A DNA stretch of 64,000 nt from the NCBI GenBank assembly GCA_035048485.1, contig CM068585.1, positions 57,824,637 through 57,888,636 on the forward strand, given 5' to 3'. The stretch is from Pteria penguin (taxonomy: Eukaryota > Mollusca > Bivalvia > Pterioida > Pteriidae). The translations under genes were made by a program, and so were the position numbers. The notes beneath the pieces were generated by a model. The model saw only the letters and a list, made by a program, of their open reading frames with translations. It was not told the DNA's origin and did no database searches. Shown one piece after another: positions 35,001 to 44,834 of the stretch (within the stretch, counting starts at the first letter, position 1; every line of letters starts with the position of its first letter).

Positions 35001-36125
35001 AATCAATAAGATATGGGAAATTGGTGGTGGTCAAGGTCAGGTATCCGCTACGAAATTCCGGAAATCCATCGTGACAGTGGTGAGGAGCAAACATCCGTAT
35101 GCAAGAGATGCTTTGGCTACTCACATGGGGCATAGGCCATCGACAGCCGACCAGTTCTACCAAAGAATCAGCGCCAACCGGATGGCCTTACCAGTGTCGG
35201 AGTTAATTAGAACAACCTTAGATAAGTCAGCGGCGGCTGCGTCTTCGGTAGGCATAATCATTTACTCTTTACTTCTCAGTATTTGATTTTTAACTTACTG
35301 TGTGCCTAAAACTGGTATTCCTTTAATTATTTCAGACTTCAATTACAGAGGAATTGCACAACATACATCCACAAAACTGCCCGGTTATTGAAACTGCACC
35401 CGTAAGTAAATATATTAGCTGAAATAATATGCGTTGCAATATTTTCAGACTCATAGAGTTCCCAAAATTAATAATTTTGTTCATTTCAGACTCACACACA
35501 ACAACAGGAGACAACTTTACCAGAATATCCACAACAACATGCTATGACGTCATCTGCTTTACCTGTAAACGTAAGAAGATATTAATAAATAACATGACTT
35601 TCTTTTTGTGTTTGTGGTCACAGTTAAGGATTATATTTCATTGCTGTACCTTTATTTCAGCTCCGTCATGGCAGGCGAACCTTCTCACAGGAAGACTCAA
35701 GCAGGCTGTTACAATTAGCCGGACCTTTACTGTGGCAAAGGCCACTTACTACCAGTGATATGATGACCCATTTACAGTCCACAGACGAAGGGCGATTATT
35801 CCTCATCTCCATGCAAAATAAACTGGGAGATGGTTACAAAAAGAAAATGGTGGATCGGATCAGAGCTGCAACACGGAAAGAGTATAAGTTACTAGAGTAA
35901 CGTGTACAAGTGAGTAGATTTAAAAGCTTGACATATGAATAAATCATAATTTTCTTTGACAAAATGTTTATTGTTCTTTATTTCATTTCAGATCAAGCAT
36001 TCAGGAGAAATGATCCACATGATGTTCTGTTTCCAGAATGACTGAACACTAATATCTAGGGTTAGGTAAACCCTAATGTCTATATCCTCCTGCAAAATTT
36101 AACCAAATAAAATGATTGAAATTTG
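32054..36125 (+). CDS. Zinc-finger tyrosine recombinase (Crypton-like), multi-exon
   Basis: Exons read from frames and splice sites: 5'UTR ~32,054-32,118; 32,314-33,037 (ATG 32,322); 33,171-33,299; 33,379-33,495; 33,577-~33,670; 33,722-33,838; 33,914-34,021; 34,118-34,486; 34,577-35,247; 35,336-35,401; 35,490-35,570; 35,661-35,900 (TAA); 3'UTR from 35,992. Phases join correctly from the third exon on. About 830 residues. The N-terminus is acidic and disordered and carries two finger-like motifs (C-x2-C-x9-H-x4-H, then C-x4-C-x9-H-x4-H). The exon at 34,118 looks like a helical core-binding domain. The exon at 34,577 is the catalytic domain: Arg in GQRSG (34,738), Lys in RHKT (34,828), TKFR (Arg 35,059; Thr replaces the usual His), MGH (His 35,131) and Tyr in QFYQ (35,158). 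Two one-base frameshifts lie in the first coding exon. Family membership (Crypton/DUF3504-like) is inferred; recombinase fold is fairly sure, activity unknown. Confidence 0.8.
33325..34010 (+). repeat. Tandem duplication of two recombinase exons
   Basis: 33,325-33,670 (end of an intron, exon ending fpqr, intron, next exon) is repeated at 33,671-34,010 with high identity, including both splice acceptors. The second copy of the short exon (33,914-34,021) carries net indels relative to the first (acggtgcata to accggcata; a 4-base loss after gacact) and acquires an in-frame TAG if spliced in the original phase. Only the second copy has the donor gtaagt at 34,022 leading to the core-binding exon. 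Confidence 0.8.
36106..36111 (+). other. Polyadenylation signal of recombinase gene
   Basis: AATAAA at 36,106-36,111 lies 206 bp after the stop codon and follows a putative 3'UTR intron (donor gtgagt at 35,910, acceptor tttcatttcag ending 35,991). A second AATAAA stands at about 36,138. Confidence 0.6.
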
Positions 36126-36169
36126 ACTTTGTTTTTAATAAAGTGCTTTAACTGACAACAATTATTTTG

Positions 36170-36970
36170 AGTAATTAGAGATCTAAGATTTTTGCTACAT
36201 ATGCCACTTACCTTGAAGGTTTCAAGAAGATAGAATGGTTTGTTACCAAGTAATGACCATTATATATCTTAGAAAATTGCTTTTGAAATATACATGTAGT
36301 ACAGTCTTATAACAGATTTAGGTTTAGGTTATTTGAGAAAAGTAGTAGTGTAATGTTTATAATATTGTTTATTACATAATTCATGACTAGCACACAAAGT
36401 TTTAGTAAGGTTGAATGGTTATATACTGAGTTATGACCCCAAGAAATCTTATAATATGGTCTATGAAAATATATGGAGGACAGTCTTATGACAAGTCTAG
36501 GTCCAATTTATTTTAGAATAGTAGTACTATAATATTTATGGTACTGTTCATTACATAATTGTTGACTTGCAGACAAAGTTTTAGTAAGATTGAATGGTTT
36601 TTTGAGTAATGACCACCATATATCTTAGAAAATTGCCTATGAGAAATGCATGTAATACAGTCTTATAACAGGGTTAGGTCTCAGTTATTTTTGAGTAATA
36701 GTAGTATAATGTTTATAATATTGTTTATTATTCAATTCATGACTTGCACACAAAGTTTTAGTGAGATTGAATGGTTATTTACTGAGTTATGACCCATAGA
36801 AAGATTTTATGAAATTGCATGAAGTGCAGTTTTATGACAGGTCTATGTCTAAGTAATTTTACAGAAGTAGTACTATAATGTTAATGGTATTGTTAACTGC
36901 ATAATTGATGACTTGCACACCAAGCTTCAGTAAGATAGAACTGTTATGTATTGAGTTATGGTCTCTTAAT
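36170..36970 (-). repeat. Inverted 177-bp satellite, right part
   Basis: About 4.5 diverged copies with phrases such as ttactgagttatgaccc and gacttgcacacaaagttt, in reverse orientation relative to 13,871-16,990. Together with 30,531-31,012 it forms one array interrupted by the recombinase unit. Confidence 0.85.
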
Positions 36971-37199
36971 TATTGCCCAGAATTAGATGTTCATGGGTGA
37001 AATTTTCTAAGTCCAAGGGTTTTTTTTTTAAAGAAGTATGAGCTTCTTCCCATTCTTGATAAATAGTGGTATGTAAGTCTTCAATATCATTCAAAAGTAC
37101 ACTAAGGTGAAACTTGACTGAGGGAGTGACACATCTGATTGGCTCATATATAGGATAGAATATTAAGGTCAAAGTTCACACTTTTTCTAAAAATACAAA
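36971..37199. other. Spacer with TTTTCTAAGTCC boundary word
   Basis: gaaattttctaagtcc at 36,999-37,014 matches the word at 17,081 and 17,134 and in every macrosatellite core (for example 21,588). The rest is unique and without an open frame of interest. Confidence 0.5.
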
Positions 37200-37510
37200 A
37201 AAGTTCCCCTTCTTCAGTCATCAAGATCTCGAAATTTTTCCGGGATAACAGGTGCTGATTTTTTTATATGTTGTATATCTGGTCCAAAGCTACAAAAAAG
37301 TTCTCGTAAACATATATCCGCAAACGTCTAGTTTTCCGGTTGAGAGCAGAATACATTGATTGTTAAAAATGGCAAAAATCGGTAAAATTGACCAAGTTTA
37401 TCAAGCTATATCTCGACATGTATTTTCAGTGTAAAACATGTAATTACATGGTTGCAAAGCCCTATTCCAGGACTTTAATCTATGTTAATTTTATAGGCCC
37501 TGGTGGCAGG
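37200..37510 (-). repeat. Inverted copy of the 377-bp repeat (block B')
   Basis: The reverse complement contains the block B phrases: the region ccgcaaacgtctagttttcc at 37,318 is the inverse of aaaactag.cgtttgcgg, and aagctatatctcgacatgtat is the inverse of the matching phrase near 13,240. One diverged copy only. Confidence 0.75.
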
Positions 37511-38600
37511 GCAAAGCCCACCCCTAGTCCTTATTCTAAGGGTACAGTGAGCAAAGTTTATAGATGTCAAAATCAACTTTAATATTATCATTGGAAAATA
37601 ATTTTGCAATGTTAAGTAGAGTTTTGGGCCCTCTGTTGTTGGGTATGATCCATTAAATCATCTGCCCAGGCATTTTGTTTGCCCGGGGCAAAGTTGATAA
37701 GTAGCCTAAACGTTGACATATTCAAAATCTGAAAATTGCTATGCGCTGCTCTTGTCAAGGGGGGTAAAACACCGCTACAATACCGTCTAACCCCATTCAA
37801 ATGGCGGCACTGTTTGCCCTTAAGTTACCGATAGCTGTATGGTGACCTCCATAGGGGATCTGGTACCTCCTCTTATCTCCTTTATCTCCTTAAATATCAC
37901 TCCTTTGAAGTCAAATTGCCTGGTGCATGTAGAATTCTTCTAATCCCAATGATATATGAACTTTTTTAAAAAGAATATGGTGGAATTTAACCCGAACCCT
38001 TTTAAAAAGAATATGGTGGAATTTAACCCGAACCCTAAGCATTAAAATATTTGGTCCTAAAATTAAGGACCAAACGCGAAAAGTTGGGGTTAACTCTTTT
38101 CGGCCCGAAGTTTGGGACCCTTCCCCTGGGCCAGGAAGTTAATTTTGCGCATGCAGGCATAACTTTTGCATGCGCATCACGCGCATCAACCAGGAAGTTT
38201 CTACCCCTCCTAAAAACCGATATAGGTTGGGGTTAGATAGCTATATTGAAGTACATGTGATTTTTGTTGAGGTCGGGGTACCCCCCTAGTCGGTCGGTCG
38301 GGTCGGGCCGGAAAACAACCTTTTAAGGGCCAGAAGGGTTAGAAATATCTCCTGGGGGTTAGGAAACTTTCATTTACTACACCTTTTGGCCGGGAATACC
38401 TTTTCTAACCCCCTTCCAGGAACGCAAAGGGTTAGAAATAAGTGTTTTTCTAGGATAACTTAGCAACATTTCAGGGGGTTAAAGAGCATCTTTCTTAGAT
38501 GATACCCACCCAAATACCACACCTTTGATAACAATATCAGCCTAACCCTGGTACTTTTTACCTAACCCTGGGAGCGGTACGCAACCATAGCTAAGACCCT
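37511..38600 (-). repeat. Inverted, diverged copy of block A (A')
   Basis: Reverse-complement similarity to 11,688-12,784 can be followed throughout: gcccaggcattttg and tttgcccggggcaaag (37,664-37,700) against the region at 12,590-12,620, and the gcatgcgcat / cccgacc words near 38,150-38,310 against 12,010-12,170. Many indels, so it is an old duplication. Contains a short direct duplication, cttttaaaaagaatatggtgg, at 37,965 and 38,009. Confidence 0.7.
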
Positions 38601-38628
38601 GGTTAGGGATTAGGGTTAGGGTTAGGGA
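38601..38628 (+). repeat. Internal telomeric repeats in reversed orientation
   Basis: ggttagggattagggttagg, about four TTAGGG units on the plus strand, caps inverted block A'. All other sizeable internal arrays between 9.9 and 30.5 kb read CCCTAA on the plus strand. Confidence 0.85.
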
Positions 38629-38639
38629 TCTTTGACGAA

Positions 38640-38930
38640 ATGCCCATGTCCAAATGCCCATTGTTGCCCAAAATGTGCAAAAACTGACATTTTGTAAACT
38701 GAAATACCTCATGTCCCATGGAAATCTGGTCTCTACTTCTCCGTGGACCTATGACCTGATGCTCTTGTACGGGGTTGTATTAACCCACAGAGTGTACACT
38801 CAATACCGTATACAATATTTGAACTCTTACAATTAAATTGGTCAAAACTATGCGTATGAAAGGTATGTTTGGTTAAATTGCTCGTAAAAGAATTTTTTGT
38901 AATTAAGATGTAGGCATTAAGTGCATACAA
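38640..38930 (-). mobile_element. Penelope-like element fragment, GIY-YIG region
   Basis: The minus strand encodes a conserved stretch reading SSNIVYGIECTLCGLI (about 38,780-38,830), which I recognise as the start of the GIY-YIG endonuclease domain of Penelope-like retroelements; the C-x2-C pair precedes the YIG-like part. The copy then loses the expected YVGET motif and decays into unrelated frames, so it is a dead fragment. The same domain recurs on the plus strand at 62,110-62,600. Confidence 0.7.
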
Positions 38931-38944
38931 GTCAATTACGAATT

Positions 38945-39045
38945 AGATACTTGAAGTAAAGCAATTCCATTGGATGCATCAACGTTTACCTCGTAAAATT
39001 TTCGGGAAAAGTTTATCCGATCGGAGAGTGTTATACACCTTACCC
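38945..39045 (-). repeat. Inverted partial copy of the 240-bp repeat
   Basis: ttatccgatcgga at about 39,012 and ccattggatgcatc at about 38,968 are the inverse of phrases in the 31,025-31,910 array. The outer edge reads ttaccctaaacc, again a telomere-like word next to the repeat. Confidence 0.75.
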
Positions 39046-39824
39046 TAAACCATATTTTCTGTCAATGGCTACATTATTTTACATTATCACAAAGACTTCC
39101 TGCACGGCAAATTATACCAGCGTATTCAAGGACAGTATCACGTGCATTCCAGTCCATGTAAGAAAACAGAGGAATTACTGGCTCAGTTGTGTGGCAGAAG
39201 TCACCATGTAGCTATACAATACATAAATATCAATAATATACTAGCACATATAACACATTACAAAAATATTTGATTGTAGTGCAATTACGATACCGACTTA
39301 GGACGGTCATTTAATTTGACAAAAGCCAAACAAATGCTGTGGTTAACCGGATTATGGACCCACCTTCCCACTCACCGTAACAGCAGAACAGTCAAAGGAC
39401 GTACATTTAAAATTTTATAAATAATCCTCCATGTAAAGAACAAGGGTCAACAGGTATCGCATATTGAGAGGTCATAAAAATATAAACACGTAAGGTATTG
39501 TAGAACACATAATGATATAAAGATATATGCGACATCAACATGATAAACCGTGCTCTGCCAGTCTGAAAGCGAGCTAAGATCCTAGATCTGTAGGAGTCCC
39601 GACTAACAGTCTCCTCTGAAAAAGGTTTGGACACGGCCCGTCATATACCCCACCGCCTTGTTAGACAGTTCAAGTAAAAGACTGCATAAGGCTGTAGAGG
39701 GGCCAGATACAAAACCTATAGTCTTTTTGATGATCTCAATGTCATATTGTCTATTAAAAGGCGTTTGACTATTTTATTACATGATAAAATAACGTTATCG
39801 GAGCCTTTTACTTTCCTTAGGTTA
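39046..39824. other. Non-coding interval
   Basis: No gene seen. About 39,358-39,400 (cccaccttcccactcaccg followed by aacagc) resembles 59,168-59,210, which lies upstream of the minus-strand Penelope-like copy; it may be the 5' end of another degraded copy. Confidence 0.4.
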
Positions 39825-39993
39825 TAGGGGCAGGCGTGGTGTAGTGGTTAAACGCTTGGCTTTCGGGTTTTCGGGTTCGATTACCGGGTTGCGCCACTAT
39901 GTTTAAGAGGTTGGTAACCTCCTGCTTCCATGTCGCGATATAACTGAAATATTGTTGAAAGCGATGTAAAACACCAATCAACCAACCAACCTT
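39825..39993 (+). mobile_element. tRNA-derived SINE
   Basis: Box A-like tggtgtagtgg (39,837-39,847) and box B-like ggttcgattac (39,874-39,884) are spaced as in a tRNA promoter. They are followed by a body (gatataactgaaatattg, agcgatgtaaaacacc) and a tail caatcaaccaaccaacc. The tRNA part is not a functional tRNA because the acceptor stem does not close. The tail and body resemble SINEs I associate with bivalve and gastropod genomes; the family name is not assigned. Confidence 0.8.
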
Positions 39994-40690
39994 AGTTTAT
40001 ATACGAGATCACCGTAAAAATTAGGATGGGAAATTCCATTGGATACATAGTGTTGAAAAGAAATGTAAACAACCACACATGTGCTAATCTTATCAAGTAT
40101 CAAGAATTATATAAACAGAATATAATAAGTCATAAAAAGTGAAATGCAAAAATAATAGAGGAAAACAACTTCAAACTTACCGCATCTTCAGTCATTCCTT
40201 GCGCACATCATTAAAGTTCAAATAGCGGCTTCAAACGTACAGAAAGCAAATGTGCATTGCAACTTGTCGTGAAGAAGTTGGATTGCAACCGAAATGTTTG
40301 AGTTTGATTTGGACTGTAATTTGAGAATGTGCCACAATATGGGATGCAGTACGATGGGTAAATAAAAGGTAGGTTTTACCTGAGGATGAAACTGGTCATA
40401 CTGCTGCGTATTAGATTTATTCGCCAGGACTATTATTTTTGAGATGTTTTTACCCTATTGAAGCAGTGTGACCACTGGCGGATCTAGCAGAAGAATATGG
40501 GTTTGCACCCGACCCCCCCCCCCCTTTTGGTTAGACCAAAAACTAAGCTGGGGCACGGAAAATGAGAGAGAGCTAATTAATGCAAACGATAAGTCTCTGT
40601 CTTAGTTATTTTGGGGTTTTTTTATTTCGGGATCTGATGTAAGTCACCGATTCCACTTTTATTCAACGCGAAAAATTTCCGTTTCGTTTT
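39994..40690. other. Non-coding interval with C-run
   Basis: No gene seen. 40,470-40,530 reads actggcggatctagcag followed by a run of C (about 40,513-40,524), a combination seen at the ends of some DNA transposons; a similar ggcggatc word occurs at 45,319 and, inverted, at 45,247. Confidence 0.35.
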
Positions 40691-40696
40691 AGTTCA

Positions 40697-40912
40697 ACAT
40701 GCTCGAAGAAACTAAACGTACAATTAGCAATTTAGAGGCAAGTCTAGAGAGTTTAAGGAACAGTGTAGTGTAGGGAGCTAAGTAAACATGTACCTCCCCG
40801 GCGTCCTGATATACATGCAACCGACGAGCTTGCTGCAACTCTTTTACCCTCTGATATAAAAGAGAGGTACACGGCAATGGATGTTCCAGGTGATGGCAAT
40901 TGCTTATATTAA
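40697..40912 (+). pseudogene. OTU-like cysteine protease fragment
   Basis: The frame starting at 40,799 reads through to VPGDGNCLY just before a stop at 40,910-40,912. D-G-N-C with the catalytic Cys is the hallmark start of the OTU deubiquitinase fold. The motif is preceded by a typical lead (ERYTAMDVPG), but the rest of the domain, including the catalytic His, is missing. A short Glu/Lys-rich frame (MLEETKRT...) lies upstream at about 40,697, separated by a stop. Such OTU fragments are common in invertebrate transposons, so this is probably a transposon remnant rather than a host gene. Confidence 0.55.
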
Positions 40913-41010
40913 TTCGCATCAATATTTCTTAATCCTCATCTCTGTCATTTTCTCTGCATATCCCTTCCAATAATGACTCATTACAAGGCCTTTAATGCGT
41001 CTATAACGTC

Positions 41011-41292
41011 ATGGAGTCGGTTGCCCAACTTAATAATGACTTGAGAAGAATAATGAAAGTAAACAGCTTTTGTATCGATTTTGAAAGTGCAAAAAGTTTC
41101 GAAAGCATTTGTCTGTCGGCTGTTGCGTGTTTTGTCGTTTCAGACTGGAAAATTTACCAGCATAAAACACGTTCCAATATTGAAATCCCTGGTATTTGTA
41201 AACGGTTGGGGTGGATTGAAAACAAGAGACCCAAGAAGGCATATATCGCTTACCTGAACACTATGAGCACAATTTGGCGTTCACTAGAGTGA
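41011..41292 (+). CDS. Unrecognised 93-codon open frame
   Basis: An ATG-initiated frame of 93 codons, not low-complexity, ending at a TGA. I do not recognise a family. It contains a Cys-rich patch (ICLSAVACFVVSDW) and a basic C-terminal half (KRLGWIENKRPKKAY). It lies just downstream of the OTU fragment and may be part of the same dead transposon, but no typical motif supports that. It could equally be chance. Confidence 0.2.
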   Translation: MESVAQLNNDLRRIMKVNSFCIDFESAKSFESICLSAVACFVVSDWKIYQHKTRSNIEIPGICKRLGWIENKRPKKAYIAYLNTMSTIWRSLE

Positions 41293-41427
41293 TGGTTGAG
41301 GAAAAGTCGAACATGTGTCAGACACTCAGTTAGAAGTCAGGGCGGTCACATTTGTAAACGGATCGGGCTAAAAAGAAATGCAAACGTTGTGGAAAATAAA
41401 AAAAAAACAACTGTAATTCAATGCTCT

Positions 41428-41460
41428 TGTCAACGTTTCGGCCGAAGCCTTCATCAGGAT
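41428..41460 (-). ncRNA. Hammerhead-core-like motif
   Basis: On the minus strand CTGATGA (41,451-41,457) is followed by a small hairpin aggcttcggcc and then GAAAC (41,435-41,439), the conserved boxes of a hammerhead ribozyme. Penelope-like elements are known to carry hammerhead motifs. I cannot identify a convincing stem III and cleavage site, and there is an extra A beside stem II, so this is probably a remnant of a retroelement end. Confidence 0.35.
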
Positions 41461-41499
41461 GATAAATATATTCTCTGAATTACATAGCGATGATTGTAA

Positions 41500-42195
41500 A
41501 AGTTACCAAATTCGAAAAACATTGTGTTTTGAATGATTTTTGGATTTGCTCAAAACTGAAAGGTTTTGGTTAGGGTTTGGTTTGTTTCATGTAAAACAAC
41601 TGACGTTTACTTAAGTTATATCGTTACATAGCATCTCCACAGCATCTTACCATAGTAAAAATAAAATCCAAGTTCCATAACTCCGTAGCAAAAAAAAAAC
41701 AGAATTTGCTCAAAATCGAAAGGCCGCTTTCTCTACCCTATTTAAGCATTCTGCACGAGTTTCGTAAAAAAAAAACAGCTGATATTTACTAAAGTTATTG
41801 CTTTCTATAACATCTTACTATAGCAAAAATAAAATCCAAGTCCCATAACTCCGGAACGACGAAACGGAATTCGCTCAAAATCGAAATTCGGCTTTCCCTA
41901 CATTATCTAAGCATTCTGTACGAGTTTCATGAAATACAACTGACGTTTATTTAAGTTATCGCGTTCTATGTCATCTTTTCATAGTAAAAATAAAATCTAA
42001 GTCCCATAACTCCGGAACGACAAAACGGAGTATGCTCAAAATCAAAAGGTGGCTTCCTCTACGCTATTTGAATATTCTGTGTGAGTTTCATGAAAAACAG
42101 CTGACGTTTACTAAAGTTATTGCGTTCCATAGCAGACGGATAGACACACGGACATTGCCATACCATAATACGTCCCGTCTTTCGACGGGCGAATA
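41500..42195 (+). repeat. About 160-bp tandem repeat ending in a hairpin
   Basis: gctcaaaa recurs at about 41,550, 41,709, 41,872 and 42,033, and ccataactccg recurs in step, so there are four diverged copies of about 160 bp. After the last copy comes agcagacggatagacacacgg and a hairpin cccgtctttcgacggg (42,173-42,190), which looks like the end of a mobile element or its structured 3' terminus. Confidence 0.75.
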
Positions 42196-42329
42196 AAAAG
42201 GAGATGGAAATCTTTCAAATAAATTAAAAGCAGCGCCTTTAGTTATAAACGTAGGGTAGTTACTAAAATGCGAATCAGAATCAGGACGAGTGATAAGTGA
42301 CCAAGAGATTTACGCCTTTTTGAACAATC

Positions 42330-43782
42330 ACTTTGTTCAATTAGTGGAAGGTGATGCTATCCTTCGGAACCATCTCTCCTTTTCCAGAGGGAACTGAAAG
42401 TACACCTCGAAGACTTCAGAACGAGATTATTCAGCTGATTTATTCAGCTATTTTATCCGAGATGAAGTTACGTAAGGTTTGTGAGATAGTGATGCCCTAT
42501 TTAGCTTAATTGCAGACGAGATAACGAATATTTCAAACAAGGAACTTCTTTCTCATTGTGTGAGATTTGTTGCATTGTCACCTAATATACAAATACGGGA
42601 TATCTTTCTGGACTTCGTTCCTTTAGAAGGTATAACTAAAGAACTTATAGCTAAATCCATCATTGAAACCTTGAAGAAACATCGAATCGTTTTTACTAAT
42701 TGCAGATGTCAGTGCTATGATGGGGCGTCGTCAATGTTATCAAAGAAGGAAGGGGTTTAAAGTACGTAGAATAAAGAAACATATTGAGATGGCATTGTAT
42801 ACACACTGCAATAGTCATATGCTCAACTTGAGTGTCGCTGCACCTTGTAAGTTACCACCAGTCAGAAACATGGACAGTGTCAACGAAATCTACCTTTTTT
42901 TTAAAATTCACTTAAACGACAAAGAGTGTGTTTCAGGCCTTTATAGAGCACGCCGCACATTTATCTAAGGTAAAAAAGTTTTCTGCAAAACAACATGGGT
43001 CGCGAGACTTTTGTGTTTTGACACAATGTATGAGTTATTTGGTGCTTTTGCTCTACATATGAATATATTTTAGATCCAAATTCGATAGAGATCGACAATG
43101 CAGAGATTCCTGCTGACTGGGACAGGAATACGTGCGTCAAAGCTTAAGGACTGCTGAGTGTCATGAAATCGTCATCGTTTCTCGTTGCTTTTGTCACGGT
43201 GAAAAATGTACTGGAGATCATTAAGCCGTTAACAGTGAAATTACAAAAGCATGATATAGATATTGTCGATGCTTACAATTTGATAGACAATGCGAAAAGA
43301 GAGGTACATTATTTAAGGGCTAGGATCGGCAACGAGTATTTCTCTGTTTGGTTCGAAGAAGCAGAATAACTTGCCACTGTCGCAATTCTATCTGTGACTT
43401 TATCGCAAGCGAGCTCACTGAGCGGTTGAATGCGGACAAGAGCTTGCAAAGCGATGTTTTCTCTGCTGCCTAAATCCTGGTTAAGGTCGATGATGTTTCA
43501 GAAATTGTGGATGGATTATCGACATGGGACAACAATTTAAAATCCAAATCTTCTCCAAGACACGAAATAAGCTCATGGATGAGGAAATGGTTAACCACAG
43601 ACGTATTCGACCCTAAGTATGACAATATGATTGAATGTCTGGCTGAAATTGACAGTGACCTCTATCCAAACCTTCAAAGACTGTTCGTAATTGGTTGTAC
43701 ATTACCTGTAACGAGCTGTGAAGAAGAGCGATCATTCTCCGTGCATAGACGTACAAAGACATATTTATTTACGCACAACAGC
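42330..43782 (+). pseudogene. hAT-type transposase relic (ZMYM1-like), 5' part
   Basis: Three successive frames resemble a hAT transposase of the kind annotated as zinc finger MYM-type 1-like: an N-terminal part after 42,330 (lvegdailrnhls), 42,560-42,960 (ITKELIAKSIIE, CQCYDGASSM, THCNSHMLNL) and 43,163-43,780, ending in the hAT dimerisation motif LPVTSCEEERSFS (about 43,703-43,742). The gene is broken by frameshifts and stops, for example between 42,960 and 43,163. The frame is then interrupted at 43,782 by the CACTA-like element; its last part resumes at 47,957. It encodes no functional protein. Confidence 0.8.
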
Positions 43783-44112
43783 CACTACTGGGTCCAAAAA
43801 CCCCTGAGAATCCCGTTTTTCACTGCAAAACTCTGCAACACACTGAAAAACTCTGAAAAACACTGAAGTCTGCCTGAAAAACACTGAAAAACTCTGACGG
43901 CCCTGATAAACACTGAAAAACTCTGAAGTCTACCCTGAAAAACTCTGAAAAACACTGACGACCCTGAAAAACTCTGCAAAACTCTGAAAAACTCTGACGC
44001 CACTGAAAAACTCTGCAAAACTCTGAAAAACTCTGAAAAACACTGACACCTACTGCGATGCCCTCCGGCCGTGCGATTGCGGTCCCGCGTACTTCTATAC
44101 GGTCCCTTCTAT
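43783..44112 (+). repeat. Left terminal inverted repeat of CACTA-like element
   Basis: About 330 bp, largely built of ctgaaaaactctgaaaaac sub-repeats in a 10-11-bp rhythm, then a GC-rich inner part (cctccggccgtgcgattgcg). The open frames translating as FRVLQSFSV-type repeats come from this rhythm and are not genes. Confidence 0.88.
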
Positions 44113-44803
44113 AAGCCCTATGAGCATTAAGGTATTTAAAATGTGATCAGGTAATTAGTGGTGAATTAGAAAAAAACAAGACGAGAAAATAGATAAAACA
44201 TATCTCGCATTTTTGTACGATGTTTTGAAGTGAAATTATTTTAACGATTCTCTAAAATTATTTTTACTGATGCATTATTCCTGTTCTGACTTATGTTTGT
44301 AAAAATCACAGTATGATAACATGAATTATTAAACTAAAACAATTAACAAAATAAAAAAATACCCAAAAAACAAGAGAGAGGAGGGGGGAGGGGCAACCCA
44401 AATAAAACAAACCCAGCAGAGGCATACTACAATACAAAGGCTTTTCTTATCGAGATTTATATATACACTTGTATTTCCAAATTAAAATGTATGTACATAT
44501 ATTCCTGGTAAATATAACTGTTTCATAACTGTGTATTAAATTGGTGAAGGAGAAATAAAAAAAAAATTAAAAAAAAAAAAAAAAGAAAATCCAGAACTCT
44601 AAATTAGTGAATAAATACACATGTAATAAAATACTGAATAATAAATAAATAAATGAATGAATAAATAAATGATATTTGAATGTGACCACAAAAGAAATCG
44701 GTTGTCATTCATTTTAAATAACACAATGCATTATATTCCAATTCTGTTGCAACATATAGAGACTGCAACCATGTATTGTCATGTGACGACCTTTAGGTTT
44801 AAC

Positions 44804-44834
<31 letters not shown>

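Noticed and set aside
31025..39045. Whole segment as one transposon with 240-bp terminal inverted repeats
   Set aside because: The right inverted copy is partial and lies beyond the satellite, B', A' and TTAGGG blocks, which belong to the subtelomere; it is more likely a separate copy of the repeat.
39825..39993. Functional tRNA gene
   Set aside because: Box A and box B words are present but the acceptor stem does not pair and a SINE body and tail follow.
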